Shown piece after piece: positions 26,092-35,246 of a stretch of 64,000 nucleotides of DNA; positions within the stretch are counted from its first letter, which is position 1, and each line of letters starts with the position of its first letter. Made by a program: the position numbers and the translations under genes. Origin of the DNA: Pseudomonas eucalypticola (GTDB lineage: Bacteria > Pseudomonadota > Gammaproteobacteria > Pseudomonadales > Pseudomonadaceae); contig NZ_CP056030.1 in the NCBI RefSeq assembly GCF_013374995.1, positions 3,132,501 to 3,196,500 on the forward strand, in the 5' to 3' direction. A model generated the notes under the pieces. That model saw nothing but the letters and a program-made list of their open reading frames with translations, ran no database searches and was not told the origin of the DNA.

Positions 26092-26562
26092 GTGACGCCA
26101 GACAGACTGCCCGCGCTTCTCACTGACGAAGAGTTTGCGGCCATGATGCGAGACTTCGACACTGCAAGCCACTGGATGCGGGAACAGTTGGCATTGAAGC
26201 GCGGAACCGCAAGCGCTGCAGCTCAGAAGCAACCCAGCGGTGGGGAATCGCAAATGGCAGCAGACGCTCGCCCAGCGATCGACCATAATCACAACTCGAC
26301 GCAGCCACATGCCCGGCATAGCCAAAGCGTTGCGCGCTTTCACATGAGCACTTTGTCCCCTGATCAACACGACCGTTACCTAGAAGTGCTCGAAGCAGCT
26401 ATGCGACTGTATAGCGGCGATCATGATGCGGCGATGCGCTGGATGTCTCACCCAGTCAAAGCGCTTGATGGCAAAGCTCCTGACAGCATGGTCACAACCA
26501 GGCTGGAGGCTGAGACGGTGATTGAGTTCATCAGGCGCTTAGAGCACGGTTTTGTCGCCTGA
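26092..26562 (+). CDS. MbcA/ParS/Xre-type antitoxin (DUF2384 C-terminal domain), orphan
   Basis: The 156-residue product has a helical N terminus and a low-complexity middle. Its C-terminal block, AAMRLYSGDHDAAMRWMSHP then LDGKAPDSMVTTRLEAETVI, matches the DUF2384 toxin-binding domain of RES-Xre type antitoxins. The start is GTG 26092 with GGAG five bases upstream. A RES-domain toxin would be expected next to it but none is present. The 45 codons after it hold a protein-like fragment (GLVLIKGIHQRSDWIGHAIE) with no start, perhaps a relic of the partner. Confidence 0.6.
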   Translation: MTPDRLPALLTDEEFAAMMRDFDTASHWMREQLALKRGTASAAAQKQPSGGESQMAADARPAIDHNHNSTQPHARHSQSVARFHMSTLSPDQHDRYLEVLEAAMRLYSGDHDAAMRWMSHPVKALDGKAPDSMVTTRLEAETVIEFIRRLEHGFVA

Positions 26563-27095
26563 GTGACCTCGAGGCGGGCCCTTTTGCCCGCAATGCTGTC
26601 GTGGCCGAGGGTTTGGTGCTCATCAAAGGTATACACCAACGCTCAGACTGGATCGGTCACGCGATCGAAACGCCGACCGTTCTCGACTACGGAGGAGGGT
26701 AACCGCCAAATTTTCGCAAATGTGGCTCGATGTTCTTCAACTGGCGCCTCTGGATTTTTGGGTTTGGCCACATGCGCACGCTGTTTGTTTAAGGCTCGCC
26801 GCTGTTCGAGCTCTCCAGTATGCTTCTGGGATCTTGATTTCTTAACTGGCGTCCTGGGCTAACGGAGTAGTGAGAGACAATGAGTTTTCAATCGCAAATG
26901 GATTGCCCAGACTCCCAACCGCTCCCAGCCCATTCCCAGCGTGACCTCGCGGCCTCAATGCCAGCCAGGCATCCCCGCGCCTGTCCACCGCTCATGTCCC
27001 GTCATCGCGACGCTCAAGCCGCTCCTTTGATTTTTTGCGTGTTGCATCATGCAAAGCGGACTCACCACTTTTGACTTATCGAGAAGGAAGCATTC
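26563..27095. other. 530-base stretch without a confident gene
   Basis: The first 140 bases hold a startless coding-like fragment ending in GGAGGAGGGTAA. The rest contains no motif-bearing frame. The last 20 bases supply a ribosome-binding site (GAGAAGGAAG) for the MazG-like gene. No RNA features or repeats were noticed. Confidence 0.35.
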
Positions 27096-27533
27096 ATGAG
27101 TAAGCCTTTCAAAGACCGCATTCATGCTATGAATCAGATGTATAAGCTGCCGATCAACAGCGCTCCGACGCTTCTCGCCGATCCTGCGGACAAGCTCAGG
27201 AAGTTCAAGGCCACACTGATGGCTGAAGTCCATGAGATCGATGAAATCGTCGAGAAGATCGAGAAAGGTGAAGCCGAGATCGATATCAAGGTTGCCATAG
27301 CCGACCTGCTGGGTGATGTGATGGTTTACTGCCGGTCTGAGGCCCTGAAGTACGGGTTACCATTGGAGGACGTCCTGGACGTCATCATGGACAGCAACGA
27401 AAGCAAACTGGGAGCAGATGGAAAGCCTATCTACGACGAGAACGGGAAGTTCCTCAAAGGCCCGAATTACTGGAAGCCAGAGCCCAAGATCAAAACCTTG
27501 CTTCTTGGCGCTGGGGACAAAGCGGACGTTTGA
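27096..27533 (+). CDS. MazG-like all-alpha NTP pyrophosphohydrolase
   Basis: The 145-residue protein has the MazG/PRA-PH metal-site pattern: E44-x2-E47 with further acids in LMAEVHEIDEIVEK, and D70-x3-D74 in DLLGDVMVYC. The C-terminal stretch ESKLGADGKPIYDENGK, then GPNYWKPEP, is usual for this dimeric NTP/dNTP pyrophosphatase group. These enzymes hydrolyse nucleoside triphosphates to monophosphates. AGAAGGAAG stands eight bases before ATG 27096. Its stop overlaps the longest frame of the next gene, so it heads a tightly coupled three-gene operon with a GHKL ATPase and a large protein of unknown type. Confidence 0.85.
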   Translation: MSKPFKDRIHAMNQMYKLPINSAPTLLADPADKLRKFKATLMAEVHEIDEIVEKIEKGEAEIDIKVAIADLLGDVMVYCRSEALKYGLPLEDVLDVIMDSNESKLGADGKPIYDENGKFLKGPNYWKPEPKIKTLLLGAGDKADV

Positions 27534-27547
27534 TTGGAGAAACAGGC

Positions 27548-28693
27548 TTGAAACCTATCAACCTTGGCAAGACGCGTACGCTCAAAGACATCGAAGCGGC
27601 CATTCGCAAGATCTGCGACAGCCAGGGTGAGAGGTTTCTCATTCAGGCAGACATGCTCAGTGCGCGGCATGGCGCCATGCATGATGCCGCACGCCTGCAA
27701 CTGATCGTTACCTTGGCCCGGCAGCAGTTGCAGAGCGACTACCTTGATTTCAACCCGCAAGCCGATGCTCAAGCGTTGCTGCACAACCTCGCTAACTGTT
27801 CGCCAGGTATTGCTGCCTTGCGCCTTTCCAAGGGTATCCGGCTCGGCGAGCAGACATTCAATCGCCGAGAGGTCTTTCAGGAGTCGGTCGAACGAATGCA
27901 GGCCATGGACGCCGGCAGGTACGAGGACGTCGTCAACGGCCGAGTCGTCGATCTGATCTGTGTTGCAGGATCGAAGGTTCAGCACCTGCGACCGCTTTTT
28001 AGCGCGGAAGGCAAGGTGAAGCCTGCGTCTGAAATGACCACTGAGATGCGCAGGCTCATTGACTTCGTCAACAAGCAGAGCGGGCGTGCCAGTGTTCCGG
28101 ATTCTCTCCTCGAAAGCTTGGGCCTGCTCTGTTCTGAGCTTGTATCCAACACCCAGGAACACGCGACTTCAGACCATTTGGGCCACCCGTATTTCGCCCA
28201 CGTAGAAGGCGTCATGGTCGGCTGGAAGCGACTTGAGGACGAGATTTTCGCTGAAGACTTTGACGGTAGTGAGGACTTGCGCCGTTACTGGGAGCGAGAG
28301 TCGTCCACCACCGACAACAACAAGACCAGCCTGCGCGCATTGCACATCAGCTTCTTCGACTCAGGCCCCGGATTCGCCTCCAGGTTTAGCGGCAGGGCGG
28401 TGCAAGAGATGTCGCTCCAGGAGGAGCGAGACTACCTGCTCAAATGCCTGCAGCCACGCCAGTCCAGCAAGACTCTGGACGCTGCGGGCATCGGCCTGCC
28501 TGCCATCCTGAACGAGCTTCGCAAGGTAGGCGGATTGATCCGTATCCGTTCCGGGCGACTGTGCATCTACAACCAATTCGAAGAGAACGACCAGCACCGT
28601 CATCCTGACGATTTCAGGGATTGGGACACCACCGATTTGGCGCCCGTTGCAGGCGCTGTTGTCACCATCATGATTCCATTGAGGGGCATGTAA
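27548..28693 (+). CDS. GHKL-type ATPase of unknown role
   Basis: The 381-residue protein has a C-terminal GHKL (Bergerat) fold: the N box ELVSNTQEHA (197-206), the G1 box DSGPG (271-275) and the G2 box AAGIGLPAI (312-320). There is no histidine-kinase phosphoacceptor helix, and the 190 residues before the ATPase are unassigned. Such ATPases without a kinase module often act as switches in defence proteins. The start is uncertain: TTG 27548 has GGAG eight bases before it, while TTG 27530 overlaps the MazG-like stop. Its stop overlaps the next gene (TAATG). Confidence 0.78.
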   Translation: MKPINLGKTRTLKDIEAAIRKICDSQGERFLIQADMLSARHGAMHDAARLQLIVTLARQQLQSDYLDFNPQADAQALLHNLANCSPGIAALRLSKGIRLGEQTFNRREVFQESVERMQAMDAGRYEDVVNGRVVDLICVAGSKVQHLRPLFSAEGKVKPASEMTTEMRRLIDFVNKQSGRASVPDSLLESLGLLCSELVSNTQEHATSDHLGHPYFAHVEGVMVGWKRLEDEIFAEDFDGSEDLRRYWERESSTTDNNKTSLRALHISFFDSGPGFASRFSGRAVQEMSLQEERDYLLKCLQPRQSSKTLDAAGIGLPAILNELRKVGGLIRIRSGRLCIYNQFEENDQHRHPDDFRDWDTTDLAPVAGAVVTIMIPLRGM

Positions 28694-30894
28694 TGGAGCG
28701 TTTCTATCAATGGATGTCCGCTGTCAGCGACCCCAGTGGCAGTCATGAAGCGTTGGTCGTCTGCTACAACGATTCCGAGCTCTCGGTTCAGCATGTCTTC
28801 ACTGACATCGAGGTGGCTCTCAAGGCCCAACGCCATCTACCTGACTGCGTCTACATCCTGGGGACGTCTGATCAGCTATCCGTATTCAGGAGCGGTTGGG
28901 CTGACGACCAAGACCGCCTGGCCAACCTCCTGAAGCGTGGCGAGAAAAACGCGCGTGTATGTGTCCATGAATACGTGTTCCTGGAGTGGAATGGCGCAAG
29001 CTTCAACCCCCATGTGCTGGGCGGCAAAGAGCTTGTCTACCGTCATGATCCTAGCGCTCTCTTGAGGGATGGTTTGAGAACGCTGATCGAAAAGAACAAC
29101 GTGATTCATGCAGCGCCATCCGCGCACTCCTTCAAGCACCCCTCCGGCACACTAAACAACGTGTTCATCCAGACCAGGGAACTGGCGAGTGATGAAGCCG
29201 AGGTGTGTGTGGTCGGGTATGCAATTGCACTCGAGTACGGTGCCAGGCTGCGCCAGGCTGGCAAGGTGTACATCGACACCATGGGCATCTATGCATTCGC
29301 GAAAAATGCGCTCGCTCGCTTGGACAGCAAGGCTGAAGTCATGAGCTTCCACTCCTACGAACGGCTCAAGACCATCTACCCGCCGGAAGGTGAGTATTTC
29401 TGCGTGGTATCAGCCTCTACATCTGGCGGTATGGCTAAGCAGATGGGGGAGCAGGGGTTCACAGAGGAGTGCGTAGCCACGCTGATCGATCGCACAGCGG
29501 ATGGCCGATACGGAGGTGTGCTGGTCGCCCTGGACGACGTTGACTATCCACTGCCAGTCAAGGCTGAGGAAGGCTGCACGCTGATCGAGATCATAGGAGA
29601 GAACTTCTCGGCGAAATCCAAGCCACCCAAGTCGATCACGATATCCTTGAAGCATGACCCGAAGCGGCTGGCCAAATTCCACAAGTACTTCGGTATGGGA
29701 GGAATTGATGGATTCAACAAGTCGAGCAAGCCTCGCAAGCTGTTGACGCTCAATACTGATCTGTTGCTGGCGGACGCTGCCTTCAGAACATGGCTGGCCG
29801 CTGAAATTGACTGGTCGGTCTCCATGGCGACAAACCTGATCGTCTACGCCGACGATGACGGGTCGAAGAAACTTGGCGAGGTGGCCCATGAGATTCTCAG
29901 CGAGAAATGGGGCGCGACCAAGCCAATCCAATGCGTGCCTTATAGCGAGCTTGACCAAGTTGAGTTCAAAACCGTCTCCGGGGTGCTGGTCGCGACAGTA
30001 GTTGCGCGCGATGGCGGCATCCTGAGAGAAATCAGTCGTGATCTGCGGGCCTACATGGATGCGACCGTGCCGCGCAGGTTCCTTGCACCGATCGGGATTC
30101 CACAGAGCGCGAGAGCCTGGACGCTTCTCAAAACTTTCCTGATGAAGAACCCCACGCCCCGGGAGTATGGCTTCTCTAACTGGCTGTGCCTGCCCATCGG
30201 AGATGACGGAAAAGAAAACGCCTGGAGTCGGTTGACCAAGGTTACCTCCGCCGGGCAGGTCGATGACGTCGGCTTCACGCCTGCAGTCTCGGACGAGGTT
30301 CGTCATCAGGCTCTTGATGAGGCCGCTGAGCTGATGGAGGAGCACAAGCACAGCTTCCTGCCAAAACATAATGGCAACGCGCTCGCCCTATCCGATGGTT
30401 TTTTGTTCTTCGACCCCTCAAGTAATGTGGGCAAGGACTGCCAAAACGTACCGCAAAGCACGGTGTTCTTTACGATTGCTGCCGTCCTCCAGTTCGCTCG
30501 GGAGCACGAAAATCATGAGCTTCGCCTGCAACCGACGGGGTATGAATCCGTGGTGTTATCACCGGAGTGCTTCCTCCGGTTTAACGACAACGTCCTGCAG
30601 GCGTCATTCCTCCGGGCGTGTCTCCCTTCAGAGCTTGATTACTCAGCAAGCCCGGAATTGAGCAAGCTGATGAAGGAGCTCATCGCCAAGGTATTCGCCC
30701 GCTGGGAGCGGACTTACGGCGATGCCGCCTTAGAGTTTGCCGCTGCACTGGCTACCGGTACGCTGAAACTCACGCAGGAAGACGCCCGGGCACTGCTCGA
30801 GGAGGCTATCGAAAACCGTAAGGACAAGGCCTCCAGCCTGCTGGGATTGCTCCTGCTGAGCCAACGGGCGCTGTTCCCTGCCTCCGAAGGGTAG
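28693..30894 (+). CDS. 733-residue protein with two phosphoribosyltransferase-like segments
   Basis: No full-length family is recognised. Residues about 150-250 contain strand-loop text (KVYIDTMGIYAF and EYFCVVSASTSGGMAKQM) that resembles a type I phosphoribosyltransferase with a degraded PRPP loop. Residues about 382-455 repeat the pattern (TNLIVYADDDGS and VSGVLVATVVARDGGILREI). The canonical acidic pair of an active PRPP loop is lacking in both, so binding rather than catalysis is more likely. The C-terminal 280 residues are unassigned and end in helices. ATG 28693 overlaps the GHKL gene's stop (TAATG), which fixes it as the third gene of the operon. The PRT assignment is inference. Confidence 0.7.
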   Translation: MERFYQWMSAVSDPSGSHEALVVCYNDSELSVQHVFTDIEVALKAQRHLPDCVYILGTSDQLSVFRSGWADDQDRLANLLKRGEKNARVCVHEYVFLEWNGASFNPHVLGGKELVYRHDPSALLRDGLRTLIEKNNVIHAAPSAHSFKHPSGTLNNVFIQTRELASDEAEVCVVGYAIALEYGARLRQAGKVYIDTMGIYAFAKNALARLDSKAEVMSFHSYERLKTIYPPEGEYFCVVSASTSGGMAKQMGEQGFTEECVATLIDRTADGRYGGVLVALDDVDYPLPVKAEEGCTLIEIIGENFSAKSKPPKSITISLKHDPKRLAKFHKYFGMGGIDGFNKSSKPRKLLTLNTDLLLADAAFRTWLAAEIDWSVSMATNLIVYADDDGSKKLGEVAHEILSEKWGATKPIQCVPYSELDQVEFKTVSGVLVATVVARDGGILREISRDLRAYMDATVPRRFLAPIGIPQSARAWTLLKTFLMKNPTPREYGFSNWLCLPIGDDGKENAWSRLTKVTSAGQVDDVGFTPAVSDEVRHQALDEAAELMEEHKHSFLPKHNGNALALSDGFLFFDPSSNVGKDCQNVPQSTVFFTIAAVLQFAREHENHELRLQPTGYESVVLSPECFLRFNDNVLQASFLRACLPSELDYSASPELSKLMKELIAKVFARWERTYGDAALEFAAALATGTLKLTQEDARALLEEAIENRKDKASSLLGLLLLSQRALFPASEG

Positions 30895-30901
30895 AGCAGA
30901 G

Positions 30902-30966
30902 GCTGTAAACCAATTTTTTATACTGTTAACCGCTGTGGTTTACAGTGCAAAAAGTTGGTTTACAGC
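30902..30966. repeat. Inverted repeat GCTGTAAACCAA / TTGGTTTACAGC with an internal third copy
   Basis: GCTGTAAACCAA (30902-30913) and its exact complement (30955-30966) bracket a third, near-identical TGTGGTTTACAG (30934-30945). It lies just after the three-gene operon and before two terminators. It could be a hairpin, an operator group or a recombinase-arm set. Confidence 0.5.
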
Positions 30967-31008
30967 TATCTGTGTGAGGCGACAGTGACTAGAAGACGCC
31001 GTTGAAAT

Positions 31009-31029
31009 CTAAGGTTTACCTTAGTTTTT
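31009..31029 (+). terminator. Intrinsic terminator, first of a pair
   Basis: The stem CTAAGG / CCTTAG with loop TTTA is followed by TTTTT. It lies 115 bases past the stop of the 733-residue protein's gene. Confidence 0.6.
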
Positions 31030-31058
31030 GCAGACTTCTGAGCGGTTGGGGTGAGAAT

Positions 31059-31079
31059 CTAAGCTCTAGCTTAGTTTTT
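31059..31079 (+). terminator. Intrinsic terminator, second of a pair
   Basis: The stem CTAAGC / GCTTAG with loop TCTA is followed by TTTTT. It lies exactly 50 bases after the first and shares the AATCTAAG...TTAGTTTTTGC frame, so the pair looks like a duplicated unit whose stems have changed by compensating bases. Confidence 0.6.
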
Positions 31080-31165
31080 GCCTAGCTGTGCAAACCGCTG
31101 GCGCTTGTGCGGAAAAGGGCAAAGGCAAGGGCAGGGTGCCTGGAGCGGGCGTGGTCGACTCAATA

Positions 31166-31181
31166 CTGTATATATATACAG
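31166..31181. promoter_or_regulatory. Perfect LexA-type SOS box without a following gene
   Basis: CTGTATATATATACAG is a perfect 16-base palindrome and matches the gamma-proteobacterial LexA box CTGT-N8-ACAG. No sizable open frame follows on either strand; the nearest ATG (31187) gives only 16 codons. It is probably left over from a lost SOS gene or drives an unannotated RNA. Confidence 0.6.
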
Positions 31182-31366
31182 CTTTAATGTCCAATCAGGC
31201 GGCGCAGCAGATGTGTAGTGAGCATGGTCGCAATTGACTTAGTTTATCTGATTGAGACTGAGTTTTTAGCCTGGCACAGGTAGGGTCTCCATGGATACCA
31301 ATGCTGCCCTGTGCGTATTGAGCTTGCCCTTTCATTATAGTGACGCAAGAGCAGGGCAGCGCAGTA

Positions 31367-32160
31367 TCAGCCTCTGTCTCGCGTTCCTAAGTGTTTGACC
31401 GACCGCGCTCGCTCTTGATCATGTGAGTGGTAGTAGGTGTTTTGAGTTGTCGCCAAGTTGGAATGCCTTAGATCGTACTGGAGATCCTTCGCGTTTCTGA
31501 ACGGCGCATCAAAGGTCGCCGAGGTATGACGTAGCCAGTGCGATGATGCTACGCGCAGGCTGTCCATTTCATAAGGCTCACGTCCTTCTGCACGCATTCT
31601 GACGAGCGCTTGGTCAAAAACGGTTTGGAGGAGGGCGCGCACCTGTCGATCCGAGAGGCCTGCGCGACCGCTCAGCGTTTTCAGAAGCGGAGTTTTCTCC
31701 TGATAAGTAGGCAATGGACTCAGTCCAATGAAGGTACGGTACCTTGTGAGATACTTCGTTACATACTCATCACGCACTGCGATTTTTCCGGACTGTTGCC
31801 CTTACCCACAACATAGAACCACCAGTTTTCATCAGCATCCAGACGAAAATCTCCCATGGTGGGCTGCCAATTGGTACGCCCAACGATATCCGATATGCGC
31901 AAATACATGCTGAACATCGTAACGAGCACGAATAGGGTGCGCTCATGTTTCCTAGGATCAGCAGCGGCCATGGATTCTGCAGTGTCAATCACATAATCCC
32001 ATTGCAAAGGGGTCAACGCCCGAGAAGTGCTGGATTCTAGCTGAGATGAACTATACTGCCCCTTTTTAGAAACCTTGCGGAACGGATTCGAAGTAGCGAT
32101 TTCTTCTTCCACTAGATATTCATAAAAGCCGCATAGGTATAAATACGCTTCGTCACTCCA
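31367..32160 (-). pseudogene. Tyrosine integrase remnant, frameshifted and 5'-truncated
   Basis: Two frames together read as one phage-type integrase. The upstream part holds YLVEEEIATSNPFRKVSKKG, the catalytic Arg region MYLRISDIVGR and FYVVGKGNSPEK. The downstream part continues IAVRDEYVTKYLTRY to the HWLRHTSATF box and the final Tyr (TTQNTYYHSHDQ). One A missing from an A run at 31783-31787 (T run on the plus strand) would explain the frame change. Homology to coding text stops at 32160, where the GTGTCC repeat region begins, so the N-terminal domain is lost. It is not expected to be active. Confidence 0.75.
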
Positions 32161-32916
32161 ATGTCCATTTCGCCCCCGAAAGTGTCCACATTACAAGCTT
32201 ATTCATACGAAAGTGTCCGCATTATTGTCGTGCAAGTCGATTTCGGAAAGTGTCCGCATTGACCGCAAATTACACCAAAGGCAGCAAAAACAGGGATCCC
32301 GCCTGGTGGTTGCTCAGGGCGGGCTTTGGAAAGTGTCCGCATTATCGTCGCGTTCGCAGAAAAACGGCTCGGAGAGTCGTTCGTGGTTGAGCTGTGCGAA
32401 AGCTTTACTGCTAAGCGGTTTCCAGAGACCTCAATTCCAATATCGAGATCGTGGAAACCGTTGTGAGGCCCGGAGCGCTTGGCTTGGAGCGATTTGTCTG
32501 CTTGGTGCTGCTGGGCTTCGGGGGCGGTTCAGGGTATGTGTATTTCAGGTGAGAACTGTGGCTCGTTGAGCGTTGAATATGGAAAGTGTCCTGATTATGG
32601 GGTTCGCTGTGTGCGCAGGAAGGTGTCCGCATTAGGCGCAAACCACCCTGCAGGCGTTAGATTTACTGGCTTACAGGGGTGGTTTTGGAAATCCCGCAGA
32701 TTACTCGAGTGTCCAGATAGCGTAGAAAACCGGAGCAACGGTTCAAACGATCGTTTTTTGAAGATACCTAATGAATTCAAGGGTTTGCGGAAGGCGCTCA
32801 GAGGCAAAAGTGTCCGCATTTCTGAGGTTTGCTGGAGTTCAGAAGCATCCCAGAAAGGCTGGAGGCCTTGTGGGCTGGGGGGTTTGGGGTTTTCAGGGGT
32901 AGGAGTGTCCGTGATT
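32160..32916 (+). repeat. Nine-copy degenerate direct repeat, core GAAAGTGTCCGCATTA
   Basis: Copies in the same orientation lie at about 32178, 32209, 32245, 32328, 32581, 32618, 32706, 32805 and 32902, with a further partial at 32160. The best reads GGAAAGTGTCCGCATTATCG. Spacings are irregular (31 to about 250 bases), so this is not a CRISPR array. Between copies no gene is seen. Repeated short sites like these occur at the ends of transposons with TnsB/TniA/IstA-type transposases; none is in the window. The 33.0 kb end of this stretch abuts the yidD region. Confidence 0.6.
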
Positions 32917-33091
32917 CGCGACGGTTACAGTGCTTAAAGTATCCAGGCGGCAGAGCAGACCCATAATCACATTTACCAGCCACACCCCAATACTCAATTT
33001 AACATAATATACATTATGCGTAGTTCCGTATACGAACCCCAGCCCCAACCGTCGCACCTCGCAAAAGCCATCCTCGAAGCCAACCCCCATC

Positions 33092-33298
33092 TCAAGGATA
33101 ATCAATCCCCCCATGCGGAACCCGGCACCGATGAATCCGCTTCAATGCCATCGTCCATCCACGCACCGCACCATGCTTCTCAATCGCCAACACCGCATAC
33201 CGCGAACAGCTCGGTTCAAACCTGCACGCGTTTCTCAACCGTGCGGGCGCCACTCGCTGGTAGGCACGAATGGCGGACACCGACAGCCAAGTGATCAT
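33092..33298 (-). CDS. yidD: YidD-family membrane protein insertion efficiency factor
   Basis: The 68-residue product carries the YidD signature SAIRAYQRVAPARLRNACRF then EPSCSRYAVLAIEKHG, and ends in CRVPHGGIDYP. YidD proteins bind the inner face of the cytoplasmic membrane and assist insertion by YidC. ATG 33298 overlaps the stop of the DUF4177 gene (ATGA). YidD usually sits between rnpA and yidC, so this is a separate paralogue or a moved copy. Confidence 0.85.
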   Translation of the reverse strand: MITWLSVSAIRAYQRVAPARLRNACRFEPSCSRYAVLAIEKHGAVRGWTMALKRIHRCRVPHGGIDYP

Positions 33299-33537
33299 GA
33301 CGGCCGGCGGAAGGAAATTACGTAGTAATTGGCGTTGGAGTCTTTCTTGCCCGCCAGCGCGTCGAAGCATCCGGCCTTGACCGAGACGCCAATGGTGTCC
33401 ACCCGGTGAAACTCCCAGCCTTGGGCGGCGTGTTCATTGACCACGTTCTGCAGGTAGACGGCGGCTTCATTACCTCGGTGCTTGCTGGCCTGAACTTCGA
33501 TGTTGGGCGGTACCTGGACCATTTTATAGACGTACAT
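33295..33537 (-). CDS. DUF4177-domain small protein
   Basis: The 80-residue product, MYVYKMVQVPPNIEVQASKH then LQNVVNEHAAQGWEFHRVDT and YYVISFRRPS, matches DUF4177: a mixed alpha/beta fold with the conserved AAQGWE motif. Function is unknown. ATG 33537 is preceded by AAAGGAGT at a good distance. It is the first gene of a two-gene unit with yidD. Confidence 0.85.
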   Translation of the reverse strand: MYVYKMVQVPPNIEVQASKHRGNEAAVYLQNVVNEHAAQGWEFHRVDTIGVSVKAGCFDALAGKKDSNANYYVISFRRPS

Positions 33538-33972
33538 GGTGACTCCTTTCCAAGGGTAAGCTGCCTAGCCGGACAGTTAGGTGCCCGGAGCGTATCAGCC
33601 ACCGACTGGATCCTGGCCTTGCTTGGCCGGTATACGGTGCGATTACTCTTTTATGGCCTGGCCCTGAGTAGCCGATGGTTTGCGCCGTTTTCTTTCATCA
33701 CTGCGCTAAAACGAGGTCATACATCATGCGCTTACGTGAAATCTGAGCGCGTGAGCAAGCCTGAGCCTCCCGCTTTTCAAGCAGAAGCGTCTCCACATGA
33801 TGGCGCGCGCCAGGCGCTGCGGTAGAATAGGCGCCCTGCTTTAGGCATTTTTCATACCGAATATTTATAACTCAACTAAAGAACTATTTAGTTGAGTTAT
33901 TTATTCTGCGTTCGGCCATTCGCGGAAATGTGACCCTCCTCCGTGTGCTGATAATAATCGTCGTCGATGTAG
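33538..33972. other. Gap between DUF4177 gene and IS3-family element
   Basis: It holds the leftward promoter region of the DUF4177-yidD pair and a promoter-like TAGAAT before GGCGCCC at about 33825. A long perfect hairpin (33867-33900) is listed separately. A 139-codon plus-strand frame here is antisense to the DUF4177 gene and is not called. Confidence 0.4.
33867..33900. terminator. Perfect 14-bp AT-rich hairpin
   Basis: ATAACTCAACTAAA (33867-33880), loop GAACTA, then the exact complement (33887-33900). It is AT-rich and lacks a clean T run on either side. It may be a bidirectional terminator for a gene now cut off by the IS3-family insertion, or a cruciform-forming site. Confidence 0.4.
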
Positions 33973-34031
33973 TGGTCTAATGAAACCGGACACCCATTTA
34001 GGCGAGAATGCTCGCCACAGAGAGGTGTCTG

Positions 34032-35194
<1,163 letters not shown>

Positions 35195-35246
35195 CCACTA
35201 CATCGATGACCCGCCAGAGACGACGGCTACCGTGCTACCCCAATCC

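Noticed and set aside
32160..32916. CRISPR array
   Set aside because: The repeats are short and diverged, and their spacing varies from 31 to about 250 bases; no cas genes are present.
32893..33114. 73-codon minus-strand frame after yidD
   Set aside because: It overlaps the yidD end, has no separate ribosome-binding site and runs into the repeat region.
33406..33825. 139-codon plus-strand open frame
   Set aside because: Antisense to the DUF4177 gene and without motif.
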